A stretch of DNA of 64,000 nt, from contig AP025055.1 of assembly GCA_036186865.1 (NCBI GenBank), positions 3,186,223-3,250,222 on the forward strand, written 5' to 3'. The notes below the pieces were generated by a model. The model saw nothing but the letters and a program-made list of their open reading frames with translations, had not been told where the DNA came from and did no database searches. Below, in pieces: positions 31,039 through 43,450 of this stretch; positions within the stretch are counted from its first letter, which is position 1, and each line of letters starts with the position of its first letter. The stretch is from Eustoma russellianum (Eukaryota; Streptophyta; Magnoliopsida; Gentianales; Gentianaceae). Position numbers and translations under genes: made by a program.

Positions 31039-32493
31039 ATGGCAACCACTAGCTTCGAAACCGAGCAAGAAGGTATGTCTAGTCAAAGGCCTCCTCTTTT
31101 TGATGGTGAGTCCTTTATTCAATGGAAGTTAAGAATGAAACTTTTTCTTATAGCTATTGATATTGATCTATGGTCCATCATAGAAGACGGTCCATTTGTT
31201 CCTTCAAAATCGTCTACTGTAGATGGTGTCACACTAGAGGTTGTTAAGTCAAAACAAGAATATACTAGTGATGACAAGAAGAGACTAAGCATGAATGCTA
31301 GAGCCATGCAATTACTTTTAAACGGGCTAAGTAAAAGTGAATCTAGCAATGTGTCTAATTGTTCTAGTGCTCAAGAAATGTGGAGAATTCTTGAGATGAA
31401 ACACGAAGGGACTAGCCAAGTAAAGGAGTTCAAAATTAATATGCTTATGTCTACACTTGAGGCCTTTAAATTATTGCCAAATGAGTCTATTGTCGATATG
31501 GATCTACGCTTGACTAACATTTATAATTCTTTTGAGTCTCTTGGCAAAGCTTTGTTTACACAGGAAAAGGTCCAAAAGGTATTACGAAGCCTTCCATCCG
31601 AATGGGGCCCTAAAGTGACTGCTATAGAAGAAAGCAAAGAAACCAAAGCAATAAAAATGGAGGAACTAATTGGATCACTAAAGGTATATGAAAACAAACT
31701 CACTATAAGAAAATCGGAATCAACGTCAAAACAAGGTAAGACTATTGCTCTTAAATGAAATGAATACGTCTCTACTTCTTCCGATCACGTAGATGATAGT
31801 GATTCCGAATCAGACAATGATGACTTAATACTATTGGCTAAAGGTTTGAGAAAATTCATGAGAAAGTCATTTAAAAAAAAACCTAAGGCTACTTCCACTA
31901 AAAGAAATAAAAATCACACAAATGACAAGGACGTAAAATGCTACGAATGCGGGAAACTTGGACATTTATCTTATGACTGTCCTAGCAAGCACAAGCAAAC
32001 AAACAAACACCTTGACAAGGATCGGACAAAAAATAGACTCGTCTCAGAACCCAAACAAAGGAGAAGAGCTCTTAAGGCCTCCACTTGGAGTGACACATCT
32101 GACTCTGAGACTAATACAGAAGTATGCTTTGTATCCAAGTATGCTTTGTATCCAAAGCATCAAACGAGGTATCTTCTGATTCTGATTCTGATTCTGAACC
32201 TTCATATGATGATCTTTTTAGTCAGAATTTAGAATTGCACAAATTCACTAAGACTCTCGCAAATGAAAAGAAACGATTAATTGAAGACAAGAAGTTGTTA
32301 GAATCCTCTAACACGAATCTTGTTTCTCAATTAAACGATTCAAAAGAAGAGTCATCATGCATCATCAATGCATTAAAATCAGAGATCTCATCATTGACCA
32401 CACATAATAATGAAATGAAATCCGAGATTTTAAATTTAAAATCAAGGAATACGGATTTAGAGAAAATGATGAAACAATTTGACACAGGATCTT
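31039..32493 (+). pseudogene. gag of the third copia element, broken
   Basis: ATG 31039 (MATTSFETEQEG). UBN2/copia gag core follows: PPLFDGESFIQWKLRMK, EMWRILEMKHEGTSQVKEFK, VQKVLRSLPSEWGPKVTAIEE. TGA at 31756-31758 stops the frame, which then continues in register with a CCHC knuckle CYECGKLGHLSYDC (about 31939-31980). A frame change near 32130 (with an 18-bp duplicated TATGCTTTGTATCCAAG, 32121-32155) leads to a coiled-coil part ending at 32493. The 258-residue N-terminal product could still be made. Confidence 0.85.
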
Positions 32494-33050
32494 AAATGCT
32501 AGATCGCATCATTTTATTACAAAAACATGATAATGATAAAACCGGATTAGGATACATTGAGACAAACTAAGTATCAATTAAACCAACCAAATTCGTTTTG
32601 TCTAAGAAAGTAGACACACCTAAGGCATACATAGCGCCTAAGATGACGCAAAGACCCCCTCTCCCCTCATCTCGTCACACATCTTCCTCATATCATACAA
32701 AATATAATTATGTGCCATATAGATATGAGAAGAAACCAGTGATGCATACACGACATTCATTCCATAGATCTAGATCACGCACTATGCACACTAACACTAG
32801 AACATATAAAAAACGCACACCATATGATGCGCATAAGGGGATTCTCGGCCAAAGGCCTAACGTTTTCTCACCCTATGTCTACTACATTGCTCCTCCATCT
32901 ACATTCTTACCCTTTGCTAGACTGAGAAGGATCACCCAAGTATGGATACTGAAAGGTACTTTTACTAAGAGGTGAATGACTAACTCGTAAGGACCCAAAA
33001 TTAAAAGGGTGCCTAAATCATTGTTGTACATTGCAGGGAACCTATACATC
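32494..33050 (+). other. gag-pol linker region of the third copia element
   Basis: His/Arg/Tyr-rich readable segment 32598-32975 (HTRHSFHRSRSRTMHTNTRT), frame broken on both sides. Corresponds to the linker between gag and protease; no domain recognised. Confidence 0.5.
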
Positions 33051-33054
33051 AAAA

Positions 33055-36000
33055 GACACATCCATCAAGTGGTTTCTTGACAGTGGTTGCTCGAGGCACA
33101 TGACGAATAACCCGAGCTTTTTCGCAAAGTTGAAGAAGGTCACAAAAGGCGGACGGTGACCTTTGGAGACAACAATGAAGGAAGAATCATTAGAAAAGGT
33201 ACAATCGGAAGCCCAAGTACCCTTCAAATCTCAAACGTCTTCCTGGTAAGTAACTTATCCTATAATCTTCTGAGCATCTCACAATTTATTGACAACGGTT
33301 TTGGTGTGTGTTTTACTCATCCATATTGTAATATAATAAATAAAAATAGAGAAATAGTATTAAAAGGAAAAAGGGAAGGAAATATTTTTACGCTTTCTAT
33401 AGATGACATGTTAGACGCTAAGGTTAAGTGTTTTATATCAAATGAACCTAACGTTAATTTGTGGCATAGACGCTTAGGACACATTGGCATTTCTACACTT
33501 GAAAAACTTCAACGAAAGAACTTAATACGAGGATTGCCTAAACTTGATTTAGACAACTTTCAGTTGTGTGAATCTTGTATCGAAGGCAAACAAACACGTG
33601 AGTCACTTAAACCTGAGAATGAAATTAGCACGTCTAAAGTTTTAGAGTTATTACACATTGACTCTTTTGGTCCTAGTCGCACTAAGAGTCTCGGTGGACG
33701 TCATTATGCATGTGTTATCTTTGATGATTTTTCTCGCTATACTTGGACTTTATTTCTTGCAAATAAAGATGATAGTTCCATTGAGATTGCGAAACTAATA
33801 AAACAACTTGAAAATGAATATGGTTTGAATGTGAAAAAGATTAGAAGCGATAGAGGCGGTGAATTTAAAAACAAGGACATGGTTGCATTTTGCGAAGAAA
33901 AAGGAATCAAACACGAGTTTTCGCCACCTAGAACTCCACAATTAAATGGAGTAGTAGAAAGAAAGAATAGGACACTACAAGAAATTGCTAGAACCATGTT
34001 GCGTGAAAATAAATTGCCTAGATTTTTGTGGGCGGAAGCCGTAAATTGTGCATGCTATATAGTTAATCGTTTGTCTATTAGAAAGAAAATAAATAAAACG
34101 TCTTATGAGATAGAAAATGACCGCATGCCTAAAATTGATTATTTTCGTGTGTTTGGTTGCAAATGCTTTGTTTAGATACAAAAGGCAATTTAGGCAAGTT
34201 TGAATCTAAATCAATTGAATGTATTTTTGTTGGATATTCTGTGAATTCAAAAGCATATAGATGTTATGATCCCATCAGTAGACAAATTTTAGTATCCATT
34301 CATGTGAAGTTTAATGAATTTAGTGAGGTTGAAAAAGATAAAGAATATGACAATGATTTTGAATTAAAACCCGTGTTAGATGATGATGATGGCACGCATG
34401 ATGAAGTAAACATACTAGAAATGCATGATCACTTAGAAATGCATGAGAACGTAGAGAATAATCAACCAAGATGGCATAGGGATCACCCACACGATCTCAA
34501 TATAGGCGACATCACTCACGGTATGAGACCACGTAGAAGAATAAATCCGGAAGAAATAAACCAATTTCATGCCATGATATCCGAAATTGAACTTAAAAAT
34601 GTGTTTGATGCTTTAAGTGATTCTTCTTGGATTGATGCTATGCATGATGAACTTAATCAAGTCGTAAGAAATGATGTATGGGATTTAGTGCCACGACCAC
34701 AAGATAAGACCATAATAGGGACAAAGTGGGTGTTTAGAAATAAAATGAATGAAGAAGGAAAAGTTGTTAGAAACAAGGCTAAATTTGTAGCACAAAGAAG
34801 AAGGAATAGTCTACGACGAAACATTTGCACCCGTAGCACGTTTAGAAGTGATACGACTTTTACTTGCTGTTGCTTGCATGAAAGGTTTTAAACTTTATCA
34901 AATGGACGTGAAATGTGCATTTTTAAATGGCTTTATACAAGAAGAAGTATACGTAAAACAACCACCCAGTTTTGAAGATTTGAAATACCCCAATCACGTG
35001 TACAAATTAAAGAAGGTGCTATACGGTTTAAAGCAAGCACCTAGGACGTGGTATGATCGTTTGCTACTTTTCTTTTAGAAAATGGTTTTAAAAGAGGCAC
35101 GATAGATAGCACTCTATTCTTGAAACATGATAAATCGGATTTACTAGTCATTCAGATTTATGTTGATGACATCATTTTTGGATCTACATCTCATAAACTT
35201 GTTGAAGATTTCGAAACTTGCATGAAATCCGAATTTGAAATGTCAATGGTTGGTGATTTAATTACTTTCTTGACTTGCAAATTAAACAAACGAGTAAAGG
35301 TATACATATAAGCCAAGTTAAATATGTAAATGACATGATTAAAAAGTTCAATTTTGAGAACCTAAAACCGACCCCCATACCTATGAGTGTCACCACTAAA
35401 CTAGATAAAGATGAACATGGAAAAGATTTTGATAATGCTTTATATAGGTCTATAATTGGTTCCTTGCTATATCTTACTACAAGTAGACCTCATATTATGT
35501 TTAGTGTGTGTATGTGTGCACGTTTTCAAAGTCAACCTAAAGTGTCTCATTATAATGCTGTGAAAAGAATATTTCGCTATATTCAGCACACACCCACTTT
35601 AGGCATTTGGTATGATAAAGATTGTGAATTTAACTTGCATGCCTATACTGACGCGGATTATGGTAGATGTAAAATAGATAGAAAAAGCACAAGTGACACT
35701 TGCCAATTTATAGGAAACTCACTAATTTCATGGTTTTCGAAAAAGCAAGCAAGTGTAGCCTTATCTACTACCGAAGCTGAATACATGACACTTAGTCTAT
35801 ATTGTACACAATTACTATTGTTAAAACAACAAATTTCTGATTTCGGTATCACTGTAAATCGTATTCCTATCTATTGTGATAGTATGAGTGTCATAAACTT
35901 GTCTAAGAACCCCGTGCTACACTCTAAGGCCAAGCATATAGAAGTACGCTATCACTTCCTTCGTGATCACGTAAATAATGGTGATATTATCATAGATCAC

Positions 36001-36108
36001 GTACGCACAGAGGCACAAGTAGCAGATATCTTCACTAAGGCACTAAATCAAGCCACATATGAAAATCTCCAATCTAAATTACGCATGATTTTCGCTGATT
36101 TGACTTGA
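33055..36108 (+). pseudogene. pol of the third copia element, broken
   Basis: Protease WFLDSGCSRHMT (33062-33100) then a frameshift near 33160. GAG-pre-integrase LWHRRLGHIG...CESCIEGK (33460-33600). Integrase core keeps all three residues: HIDSFGP, RSDRGGEF, VVERKNRT. Frame breaks at 34175 (after KCF), near 34795 (RT, FVAQRRRN), 35078 and 35280. RT keeps YVDDIIFGS (35158-35184). RNase H is open at 35275-36108: TDADYG, STTEAEYMTL, CDSMSVINLSKNP, ending ADIFTKALNQ...ADLT. Several single-base indels; not functional. Confidence 0.92.
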
Positions 36109-36149
36109 CATTTCTTTCCATACTTACATGCACTTTTGATTGTCTTCCA

Positions 36150-36327
36150 AAATAAAGGGGAAGAGAATGCATGATTTAAGGGGGAGAGAGAGATCGATTG
36201 CACAAATCAAGGGAGAGAGAATTCAAAATTCAAAATTCAAAATTTGAATTTGTGCACGATTGGATGGGAAGTGACAAAATTTAAATCATGAACTTAGGTT
36301 ATTTTGTAAATCATCAAAAGGGGGAGA
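36150..36327 (+). promoter_or_regulatory. Multiple polypurine tracts of the third copia element
   Basis: AAAGGGGAAGAGAA (36153), AAGGGGGAGAGAGAGA (36178), AAGGGAGAGAGAA (36209) and AAAAGGGGGAGA (36316-36327), the last adjoining the LTR. Confidence 0.8.
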
Positions 36328-36328
36328 T

Positions 36329-36683
36329 TGTTGAGAAAAGGGGGTTTGAGTGATTACAAAATGCATGATTTAAATAACTTGTACTAAAGAAATGCATGAC
36401 ACGTTTTATGACTTGACACGTTTTTGCATGAAACCTGCCTTATATAGTTTATATATAATGTTGCTGTACTAACAAGTCATGAAGCTTTAAAGCTTACATT
36501 AAATGGCAAACATTTGTTGTGTTTGAACTATTTTCAGGTGCCACCATTGATGAATTAAACTAGTTCATTAAGTGAAGTTCTTAGTTAAATGAACTAAGTA
36601 GTTCATTAAATGAAGATATATTTGGAAAAGGCATAAAGGCAACAAATTGAAGAATGGAAAGTCTTCTCCACCTCTTATTACAC

Positions 36684-36746
<63 letters not shown>

Positions 36747-39190
36747 GATTTTCTTAAAAGGCACTATACACATATATTCCAACGTACTACCGACACGTTA
36801 TATATTTTATGAACGTACGTTAACATCACACCACTATACTTACCTCATATTTATGAGTATATTCAGGTCTTATATCATATGATATAAGTCATGGTGATGA
36901 CAAAATTATTACGACAATTTACAAGGTTCTAAACCAAAAATTGTCGTATCGAGTGACAACCGAAACTTCGCCAACGTGTCACGTACTTGCCATATATAGA
37001 TGGCCAGCCCCTAAACTTCAAAAATGGCCACAAATTTTGTGGCTTACATGATATATTCACTCATTAAATCATTCCATGTTGTCTCACACAAATCACCCCC
37101 AATTAAGGCCAAATTGTGGAGATTTCAAATTCAACATTTTAGCACATGGGGCGCCACTTACACTCAGCCTTTAGAGCTGAATATTCAAGTTCTTATATGT
37201 ATATTATGTGTAACATAATATATATAACATGTGCAAAAAGTTTGAATTCAATCGGAGAAAAATCGCGGAATCGACAAAAGTCGAAAATTCGGTTTTCTAC
37301 GAACACGACACATGGAATGTTTTCTTGGCATGACATGTAGCATGTATCTAGACACTTTTTACATATTCAATACATACTAAAGTGTTCTAGAATATTCAAT
37401 TTAAAGCTGATTGAAATATACCATATGTGTATAATTATTGTGCATTATTGTACAAAGCTTACAAAAATAAAATTCAGCACATGCCAATCCTACATCACAC
37501 GCCTAATACACCTTGATTGAGCATATGTGGAGCTTAGTTGGAATCTTAATTGGACAAGAATGACGTATACAAGGTTGGTGACATAAAGAAGGGAGCTACA
37601 CAAGATAATGTTTCAAACTATGTCACATATGCGACACATGCTGAAAATTCAGCATGTGTAAATAAGGTTGGCCGATTTCTTGATCTTAATTATGACATAT
37701 TTACCTCTTTAATTTAAATGGATTGATTTGATGATAAAATAGAAATATTTTGAATATGTCTTGAATAGTGCACATGATGAAAATTTCATCATGTGAAGAA
37801 ATCAAGGTGGCCAATTTTTGTGAAGTTAATGGAGATAATTTGTCTTGCAAATTAAGGGGGATTGATTATGTGACTTTTGGCAATATTTTAAACACTAATT
37901 TGGCACACGTTTTAAGTGTAATGTTCAGATTTATACAATCATCAAATGATGACACACCTCATCCAATCAATGAGTGCCAAGTACGCAAGGCCAAGATGAT
38001 CATCCAATGAAGTGTTGCCAAGCAAGCAAGTGGATGTCACAATTATTCAGGATATTCTTCCAAGGACTTAAAAGATAATTTCTAAGGGGAATAAAAGCTT
38101 AGAGTGGGACGGCCGCACTTGTTAAAAAGAGGAGAAGAAGAGCAAATCAAAGACAAGACAAGTCTCACAAATCCTCTAGTGCAAAAACGTTTTCATCATC
38201 ATCTTCTTCTACCTTTCTTTATTCTTCTTTCTCAAAGCCTATTGTATCTACATTCAAATACATTGTATAGGCTTCATATAAACAACCATACATGCCTACT
38301 ATCGTGAAAGGTTGATCAAGGTGTGATCAAACCTTCATCCGTTCGGTGGTGGTGTTCGTGATCATTGTGATTGCTTGTAAGGTTTGTAAAGGGTTGGAGT
38401 TGGTGTATAACTCCATCAACCTTGCATGGTAAGGTGTTATTTTTTTTAGTGATAACCGAGGAAGGTGTCCTCGAAGACTGGAGCATGTTGATTTAACCGA
38501 ACCAGTATAAAATTCCTTGTGTTCTCTACTTTTCTGCACAGTACTTTCAGTTTCCAGACAGTGCATCATTTTCATCGTGATCTAAAAATATCAAAGGAAT
38601 TTCAAAAATCACGAAACTTTCTAAAAGCATAGCCACACGTTTTAAGTTTCATTTGGCGCAAGTTTCAACCCTTTTGGATAAGTATAAGTCATTCAAATGT
38701 CAATAGTTCTGAGACTAGTGCAGTCTGATTTTCAGACTTGCAAAGGTTGAGACTTTGAACGTATTTGGCTTACTTCCCAAAGGAATTTTTCAAAACTGTT
38801 TCAACCCAATCAAATACATAGTATAAGGGGTTTGTCATTAAATTTTCAGATCATTTGGAGCCATGGTTTAATCGGAATAAATTTTTTAAATCAGACTACC
38901 GTTTCTGGCAGATTTGCGCAATCTGACCACCAACGATTTTTCAAAGGGTTAAATGTTGAATTTTGATCTGAAATTTTTAGGAGATACTCAGAACATCTGA
39001 GACTAAAATCTCTTCAAATTTCAGAATTTTTGAAGACCTGTAACCTTGTTTTTAAAACGTTGTAAAACAGGTTCTGAAAACAGAAACTGTTTTCAGAAGT
39101 TGGGTTTTAGGATTAAAACAATTTTAAAAAGCCAAATTTTCCGCATCCACTATTCAATCCCCCTTCTAGTCGTGCCTTTAAGGTGCTACA
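36329..39190 (+). repeat. 3' LTR of the third copia element (2862 bp)
   Basis: TGTTGAG to GCTACA. Contains a (TA)n tract at 36687-36743, longer than in the 5' LTR, and the Sirevirus-type tail at 39149-39168. Confidence 0.93.
36687..36743. repeat. (TA)n microsatellite inside the LTR
   Basis: About 28 TA units; the 5' LTR has only about 10 (28631-28649). Confidence 0.97.
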
Positions 39191-39298
39191 AATTGCACCT
39201 GGTATCCAATTTTTTCCACAAAATTTAAGTAGCATCCATACTTTCATCTAATTCTATGAACAGCCATACTTATTGGTGAAATTGACGCCCGACATCCG
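39191..39298 (+). repeat. Left terminal inverted repeat of the MULE (main part)
   Basis: Pairs with 40305-40418: shared words GCACCTGGTATCCAA, TTTTCCACAAA, AAGTAGCATCCATAC and TTTCATCTAATTC. Its outer 9 bases are at 28292-28300. Confidence 0.88.
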
Positions 39299-39811
39299 GA
39301 TAGCCTGCTAGTTTACCGTTGACTGCTCAAATCGACCATTGACCTGACTTAACCCTACTTTTAACCTGACTTTAAACACGGTTGAGTATCAATACATCAA
39401 TAATAAAGGCAAAAAAATAATAAACCCATCAACATAAACCTACCGCCAACATCTTCTTCTCCACCAACGAACCACCAGCCTCCTTCTCCTGCCACTTTTG
39501 CAAAACGTTTTACTCATCCCTGCTACATCTCTGAAATCATTCCTCTTTCTTCCGTGGTCCAAACTCCATCCTGGTATCGTATGCCATCGGCAGAAGAGGA
39601 AGATGACCTAGAAAAAAGAGAATGCAGGTTGAATCATTAGCGTCACAAATCGAGATCACAGTTTATGATACTAATATACAAGAGCAAAGGGTCGATTGCA
39701 TATTGCTTGTCAAAAAAAAAATTTAAAGCAAACATATGGATTATTGACATAGCTTATCTGAATCAATTTAACTGAAAGCATCGCATGTAAGCAATTCAAA
39801 GGAAGCCTAAC

Positions 39812-40117
39812 CTGCTTATCGATTTTGACTTCAGCATCTCTATCGTAATTATTGGAATCAACATCAATGGCCAAATCAACCACCATCTCAGCATGTCCAG
39901 ATTTTATTCTCACCTGTAAACCAAAAGAAAGCCTTGATTTGGGCAGTTCATTATCGATTCTCTAACTTAATTAATTGATGAACTTCTACAGAACCCAAAT
40001 GACTGTCGCATAAGCCCATTTTATACGGATAGGAAGAGCAGTGCAGACCTCTTGGCATCTCCCCTCCAGTTCATATGGACGCCAAATTGGTCTCAGTGGA
40101 TATTGTAATACATATAG
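39812..40117 (-). pseudogene. Two captured exons resembling RNA polymerase III subunit RPC5 (POLR3E/Sin-like)
   Basis: Minus strand. Exon A 40049-40117 (ccag|CTATAT...CAAGAG|gtctgc) encodes LYVLQYPLRPIWRPYELEG-RCQE; exon B 39812-39913 (tttacag|GTGAGA...AAGCAG|gttagg) encodes VRIKSGHAEMVVDLAIDVD-SNNYDRDAEVKIDKQ. Joined they stay in frame and follow the N-terminal pattern of RPC5 (YPLRP-x-WRPY, then V-R-I/V-K ... D-x-D-S-x-N-Y-D), recognised from memory. The 135-bp intron 39914-40048 is retained, so capture was at DNA level. No start codon or full gene; a fragment carried by the MULE. The rest of the donor gene is not in the window. Confidence 0.7.
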
Positions 40118-40304
40118 CTGGAATTGCAGAGAAAATGTGTAGAAGAATTGGGGGATAAAGAATTGGGTTTAGGTCTATTTTGGAGAGAGGAATCGGTTGG
40201 GATATGGGAGGGAAAGAGGAATTAACCATGGTCGGGAACAATTTGGCGCCAAGTGTGGGAACAGTGAAAAATAAAAGGAATTTTGATAAAAACCGATTAC
40301 ATTA

Positions 40305-40418
40305 GGGATGCCAGGTGTTAATTTCGCCAATAAATATGGCTGTTAAGCGAATTAGATGAAAGTATGGATGCTACTTAAAACTTTGTGGAAAAGTTTGGAT
40401 ACCAGGTGCAATTAACTC
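40305..40418 (-). repeat. Right terminal inverted repeat of the MULE
   Basis: About 112 bp, reverse complement of the left repeat with roughly 15 percent difference. Confidence 0.88.
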
Positions 40419-40428
40419 TTTAAATTTA

Positions 40429-42220
40429 TTTGGATTATCTATGTGTTTGATCCAAGAGCTTGGAGATTCATGAGTTGTTGTATTCAAAGTTATAATTCCT
40501 CTAGGACGCATACTTTTCCTTCGAAAGAAAATAATTCGGTGAGCAATTGTCAAACATGGAAACATGATTCACACTTGGTGAAATTCACCCACATGATGTT
40601 TTTATTCAATATGTTGCCATCTTTTGTGTATAGAAATGATTTGATGCAAATTCCAATGCATCCAAAACATGGTAAGAAGAGGTAACACAAGTTCACATGA
40701 AACTTGCAGCTGAAGGGAAGTATCTTCTTTGAATCTAAGTTTCGTTCGACCTTAACTTTTTTGTTTTCTATCATATTGATATTTGATCCAGATAGGGATT
40801 GAGAATAAACTATTCATGTTTGTCTATATTAGTTGTATGTCTTGTTTTTATGTTATAAGCATGTATGGGGCTAAATTCTCTTCTCCGTTTAGTACAGATT
40901 TTGATTTGAGGGCGAGTCCTTTCGAGCAGAAAGGGAATGTTCAGGTCAAAGGAGCTAAATTGCATAAAGATAATGTGCAGCAAGATGGAGAGGGAAGAAG
41001 CACGTCCGTGGTGTTCTGCGTGACCTAATTTTCACCCACCATGGCTTGTAATCCTTTGTGAATATATTTTAAAGTCATTTTATAGGTTCTTAGAATGTTT
41101 TCAAATATTAAGAACATTTGTTAGAAGATAGGAAAATAGACTTTCTAAATTTGGAAAAAACGCCTAAAATTTAGGGCTTTCAGAGGATGACGTTATCTCG
41201 GTATTTTGATCATAACTCTCTCATACAATGTTTTTTGAGTTGATTCAGGATTCTATAGAAACTAGACATCCGGGTCTACAACTGTTTAGCAGATCTCATT
41301 GACAGATTGGGCCTCTAGATAACTGAGTTTACGTATGGAAGTTCAGACAGGTACTAAGGTGATAGTTTTCAAGTGAAAGTCCTATCTTATCTTATGTAAA
41401 TTAGATTGGTCTAGTTGAAACTATATGTATTGGTTACCAGCCGCCTGAAAACAAAGACTTGAATGAAAAATATCATTTTTCGGCCATAGGCTGCCCAGCA
41501 GGTTGTTCCTTGTGTTTTTTTATCATCGATCATACTAGATTCTATATCAACGTCTTGAGCAAACATTGTGCGGGAATCGAATCCTCCCATCTGGAAGACA
41601 CGTACCAAGGGTGTGTAGACATTCTTGGATCATGCACAAGCTTCAATGAGGCAGATATAGCTCAGTCCAAACAGGAGTCACATGGTCAAGGGTGGTTGTT
41701 GAACCGTTCTTGTCACTGAATAAGATTTCTGGTGGAAAACGAGTTTAGAACAAAGAAAAGGTCGCATCTTTTGCGTGGAGCACACATCACAATTGGAACA
41801 GCCACTTCAACAAATGCCATTCCGCTGGACTAGTTAGTTTTTTTAACCAAAATACCAGGAGAATTAAGCACTAGCATCAGTCAACAAATCCTATGACATA
41901 AATGAGACATGAACAAGTGTATTCGATTTTTGTAACCATATTTACTAAGCAAAGAATTAATTCAAGGCACAAAAAAATAGTAGCCATGCAATGTCATATC
42001 TTCTGTTTCAAGGCCTTGCAAATACAAGTAGACAGCGTCCACTGAATTAAACATACATTGCAAGAAGTGCAGACTTCTCCTTAATTTGTGTCCGTTTGCT
42101 ATAACACATCCACCTTTCTAGAAATGTCATCACAACAGGTCTCTTTAATGTGTGTTACATTCAGTTGGCTGTTTCAAAAGACGCTGGACGTCTATGTCAT
42201 ATAATAATACAATGCAAAAA
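40429..42220. other. Unassigned stretch
   Basis: Short open frames only. 40885-41025 (+) reads DLRASPFEQKGNVQVKG, reminiscent of the end of some plant Ty3/gypsy polyproteins (D-x-R-x-NPFEEGGND); weak. Nothing else recognised. Confidence 0.3.
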
Positions 42221-43450
42221 ATTTCATGAGCATGAGTATGAATAATTTAGCAGCTAAAGAAACTACAATTAGGTAGAAACACAAGAAATGGAATCTCACC
42301 TTTCCAGTTGATTGTCCTTTGCCAGAGTAGTCACATCTGCAAGAGAAAGTACAAGTGGTAAGTTCACAGAATTAATATGGCAACACCATATAACAGAATT
42401 TCTCAATTCTAGTCCAAGAATTGGTTGTGCTATTAAGTGTACAGTAGGATTCCAAGACAAAAGCTCGACCAACAATACCAATGGGAACAACCAATATTAC
42501 AAGCAAAAGAATACCTATATATACTTAAGATACCTAGTATATTTGAATAAAGCGATTGGACCCTGGTATTCCAATTGAAGCTTGAAAATGCTTAGAGACA
42601 GAAGGTATTATGTGGCTCACATGCCTTTTTAAAAAGATTGTGAAGATAGGTAAGATGCATGACCAGTGGAGGAAAAGTATTTTAGTACATTTGAATAAAA
42701 ACATAAGAGATATATAAAATTGATCAAATTATGGAGGAATTAAGTTAATGAGCCACATAATAAAGCTATGAGAGCGAGTGATTGAGAAAAGATTTCGCAA
42801 AGAGACTAGGATATCTTAAAATCAATTTGGATTTATTTCGAAAAGACCAACAACAAAGGATATTCATCACTTTAAAAGATTAATAGAGAAATACCGAGAG
42901 AAGAAGCATGATTTACATATGGTTTTTATTGACTTAGAAAAATCATATGATAAAGTTCTTCCATAAATCCTATAGAGAGTGTTTGAAAAGAAAGATATTA
43001 CAATAGCATATATAGAAATTATTAAAGACATGTGTTAGAACCATAGCATAAGGACTCCAAGAGAACTAAGCACAAAGGTCTCTATTACCGTGGGTTTGCA
43101 CCAAGGATCTACATTAAGTCCGTACTTATCTTTAGTTATAGATGAGCTCACTCGACATATTCAAAATAGAGTTTCTGCATATAGAAGTTGCTTACTTTCC
43201 TAGTAGGATAGAGCATGTTATTTACAGATGACATTGTGTTGGTAGATGAGACAATGAAGAAGTCAATGCTAAGCTAGAATGTTGATAGAAGACACTAGAG
43301 GAAAAGGCTTCAAATTGAGGTGAACGAAGATATTGTATGAAATTCAATTTTATCATCAAAAGAATTAGATTGGAACCTTGTGTGAAACTGAAAAACCAAA
43401 AAATTTACCTAAGCAGGAGTTTTAGGTATTTAGGATCTATACTAGAGAAA
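42221..43450. repeat. Unit 1 of a 1230-bp tandem duplication
   Basis: Starts ATTTCATGAGCATGAGTATG; unit 2 starts AATTCATGAGCATGAGTAAG at 43451. Each unit holds a 5' non-LINE part (to about +330) and LINE RT sequence. On the minus strand both have a possible short exon (ttgcag|...GGAAAG|gtgaga, 42300-42336 and 43532-43568). Confidence 0.88.
42570..43450 (+). pseudogene. LINE reverse transcriptase fragment, unit 1
   Basis: Heavily broken frames still read as plant LINE RT: MSHIIKL-like MSHIIKL*ERVIEKR, ISKRPTTKDIHHFKR-like, REKKHDLHMVFIDLEKSYDK, VSITVGLHQGSTLSPYLS, then FTDDIVLVDETMKKS (YADD-type box) and a final RYLGSILEK. Stops and indels throughout. The fragment ends where the duplication restarts. 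Confidence 0.78.

Larger units (their letters stand above)
28302..39190 (+). mobile_element. Third copia element, Sirevirus-like with 2.9-kb LTRs
   Basis: 10.9 kb with TGTTGAG...GCTACA ends, flanked by AATTC (28297-28301) and AATTG (39191-39195), a 5-bp duplication with one change. Gag, integrase, RT and RNase H are recognisable but have stops and frameshifts. Multiple purine tracts (36157, 36179, 36211, 36317) and the LTR tail CTATTCAATCCCCCTTCTAG (39149-39168) are shared with the Sirevirus copies. There is no extra ORF after RNase H. Confidence 0.92.
28292..40418. mobile_element. Pack-MULE-like element (about 1.23 kb) split by a copia insertion
   Basis: The MULE proper is 28292-28301 plus 39191-40418. 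Its right end read on the minus strand is GAGTTAATTGCACCTGGTAT; the left end has GAGTTAATT at 28292-28300, and after the copia element the sequence resumes AATTGCACCTGG at 39191. Terminal inverted repeats are about 112 bp. The 10-bp flanks TTTAAATCTA (28282-28291) and TTTAAATTTA (40419-40428) match at 9 of 10, a Mutator-size target duplication. No transposase; it carries host-like exons (39812-39913, 40049-40117). Confidence 0.82.

Noticed and set aside
40443..40685. 80-codon ORF as a small gene
   Set aside because: No recognised domain, no splice or promoter support, and in a decayed region.
41459..41719. Cys-containing 86-codon ORF (CPAGCSLCFF)
   Set aside because: Looks like a chance frame; no homologue recognised and no second copy in the window.
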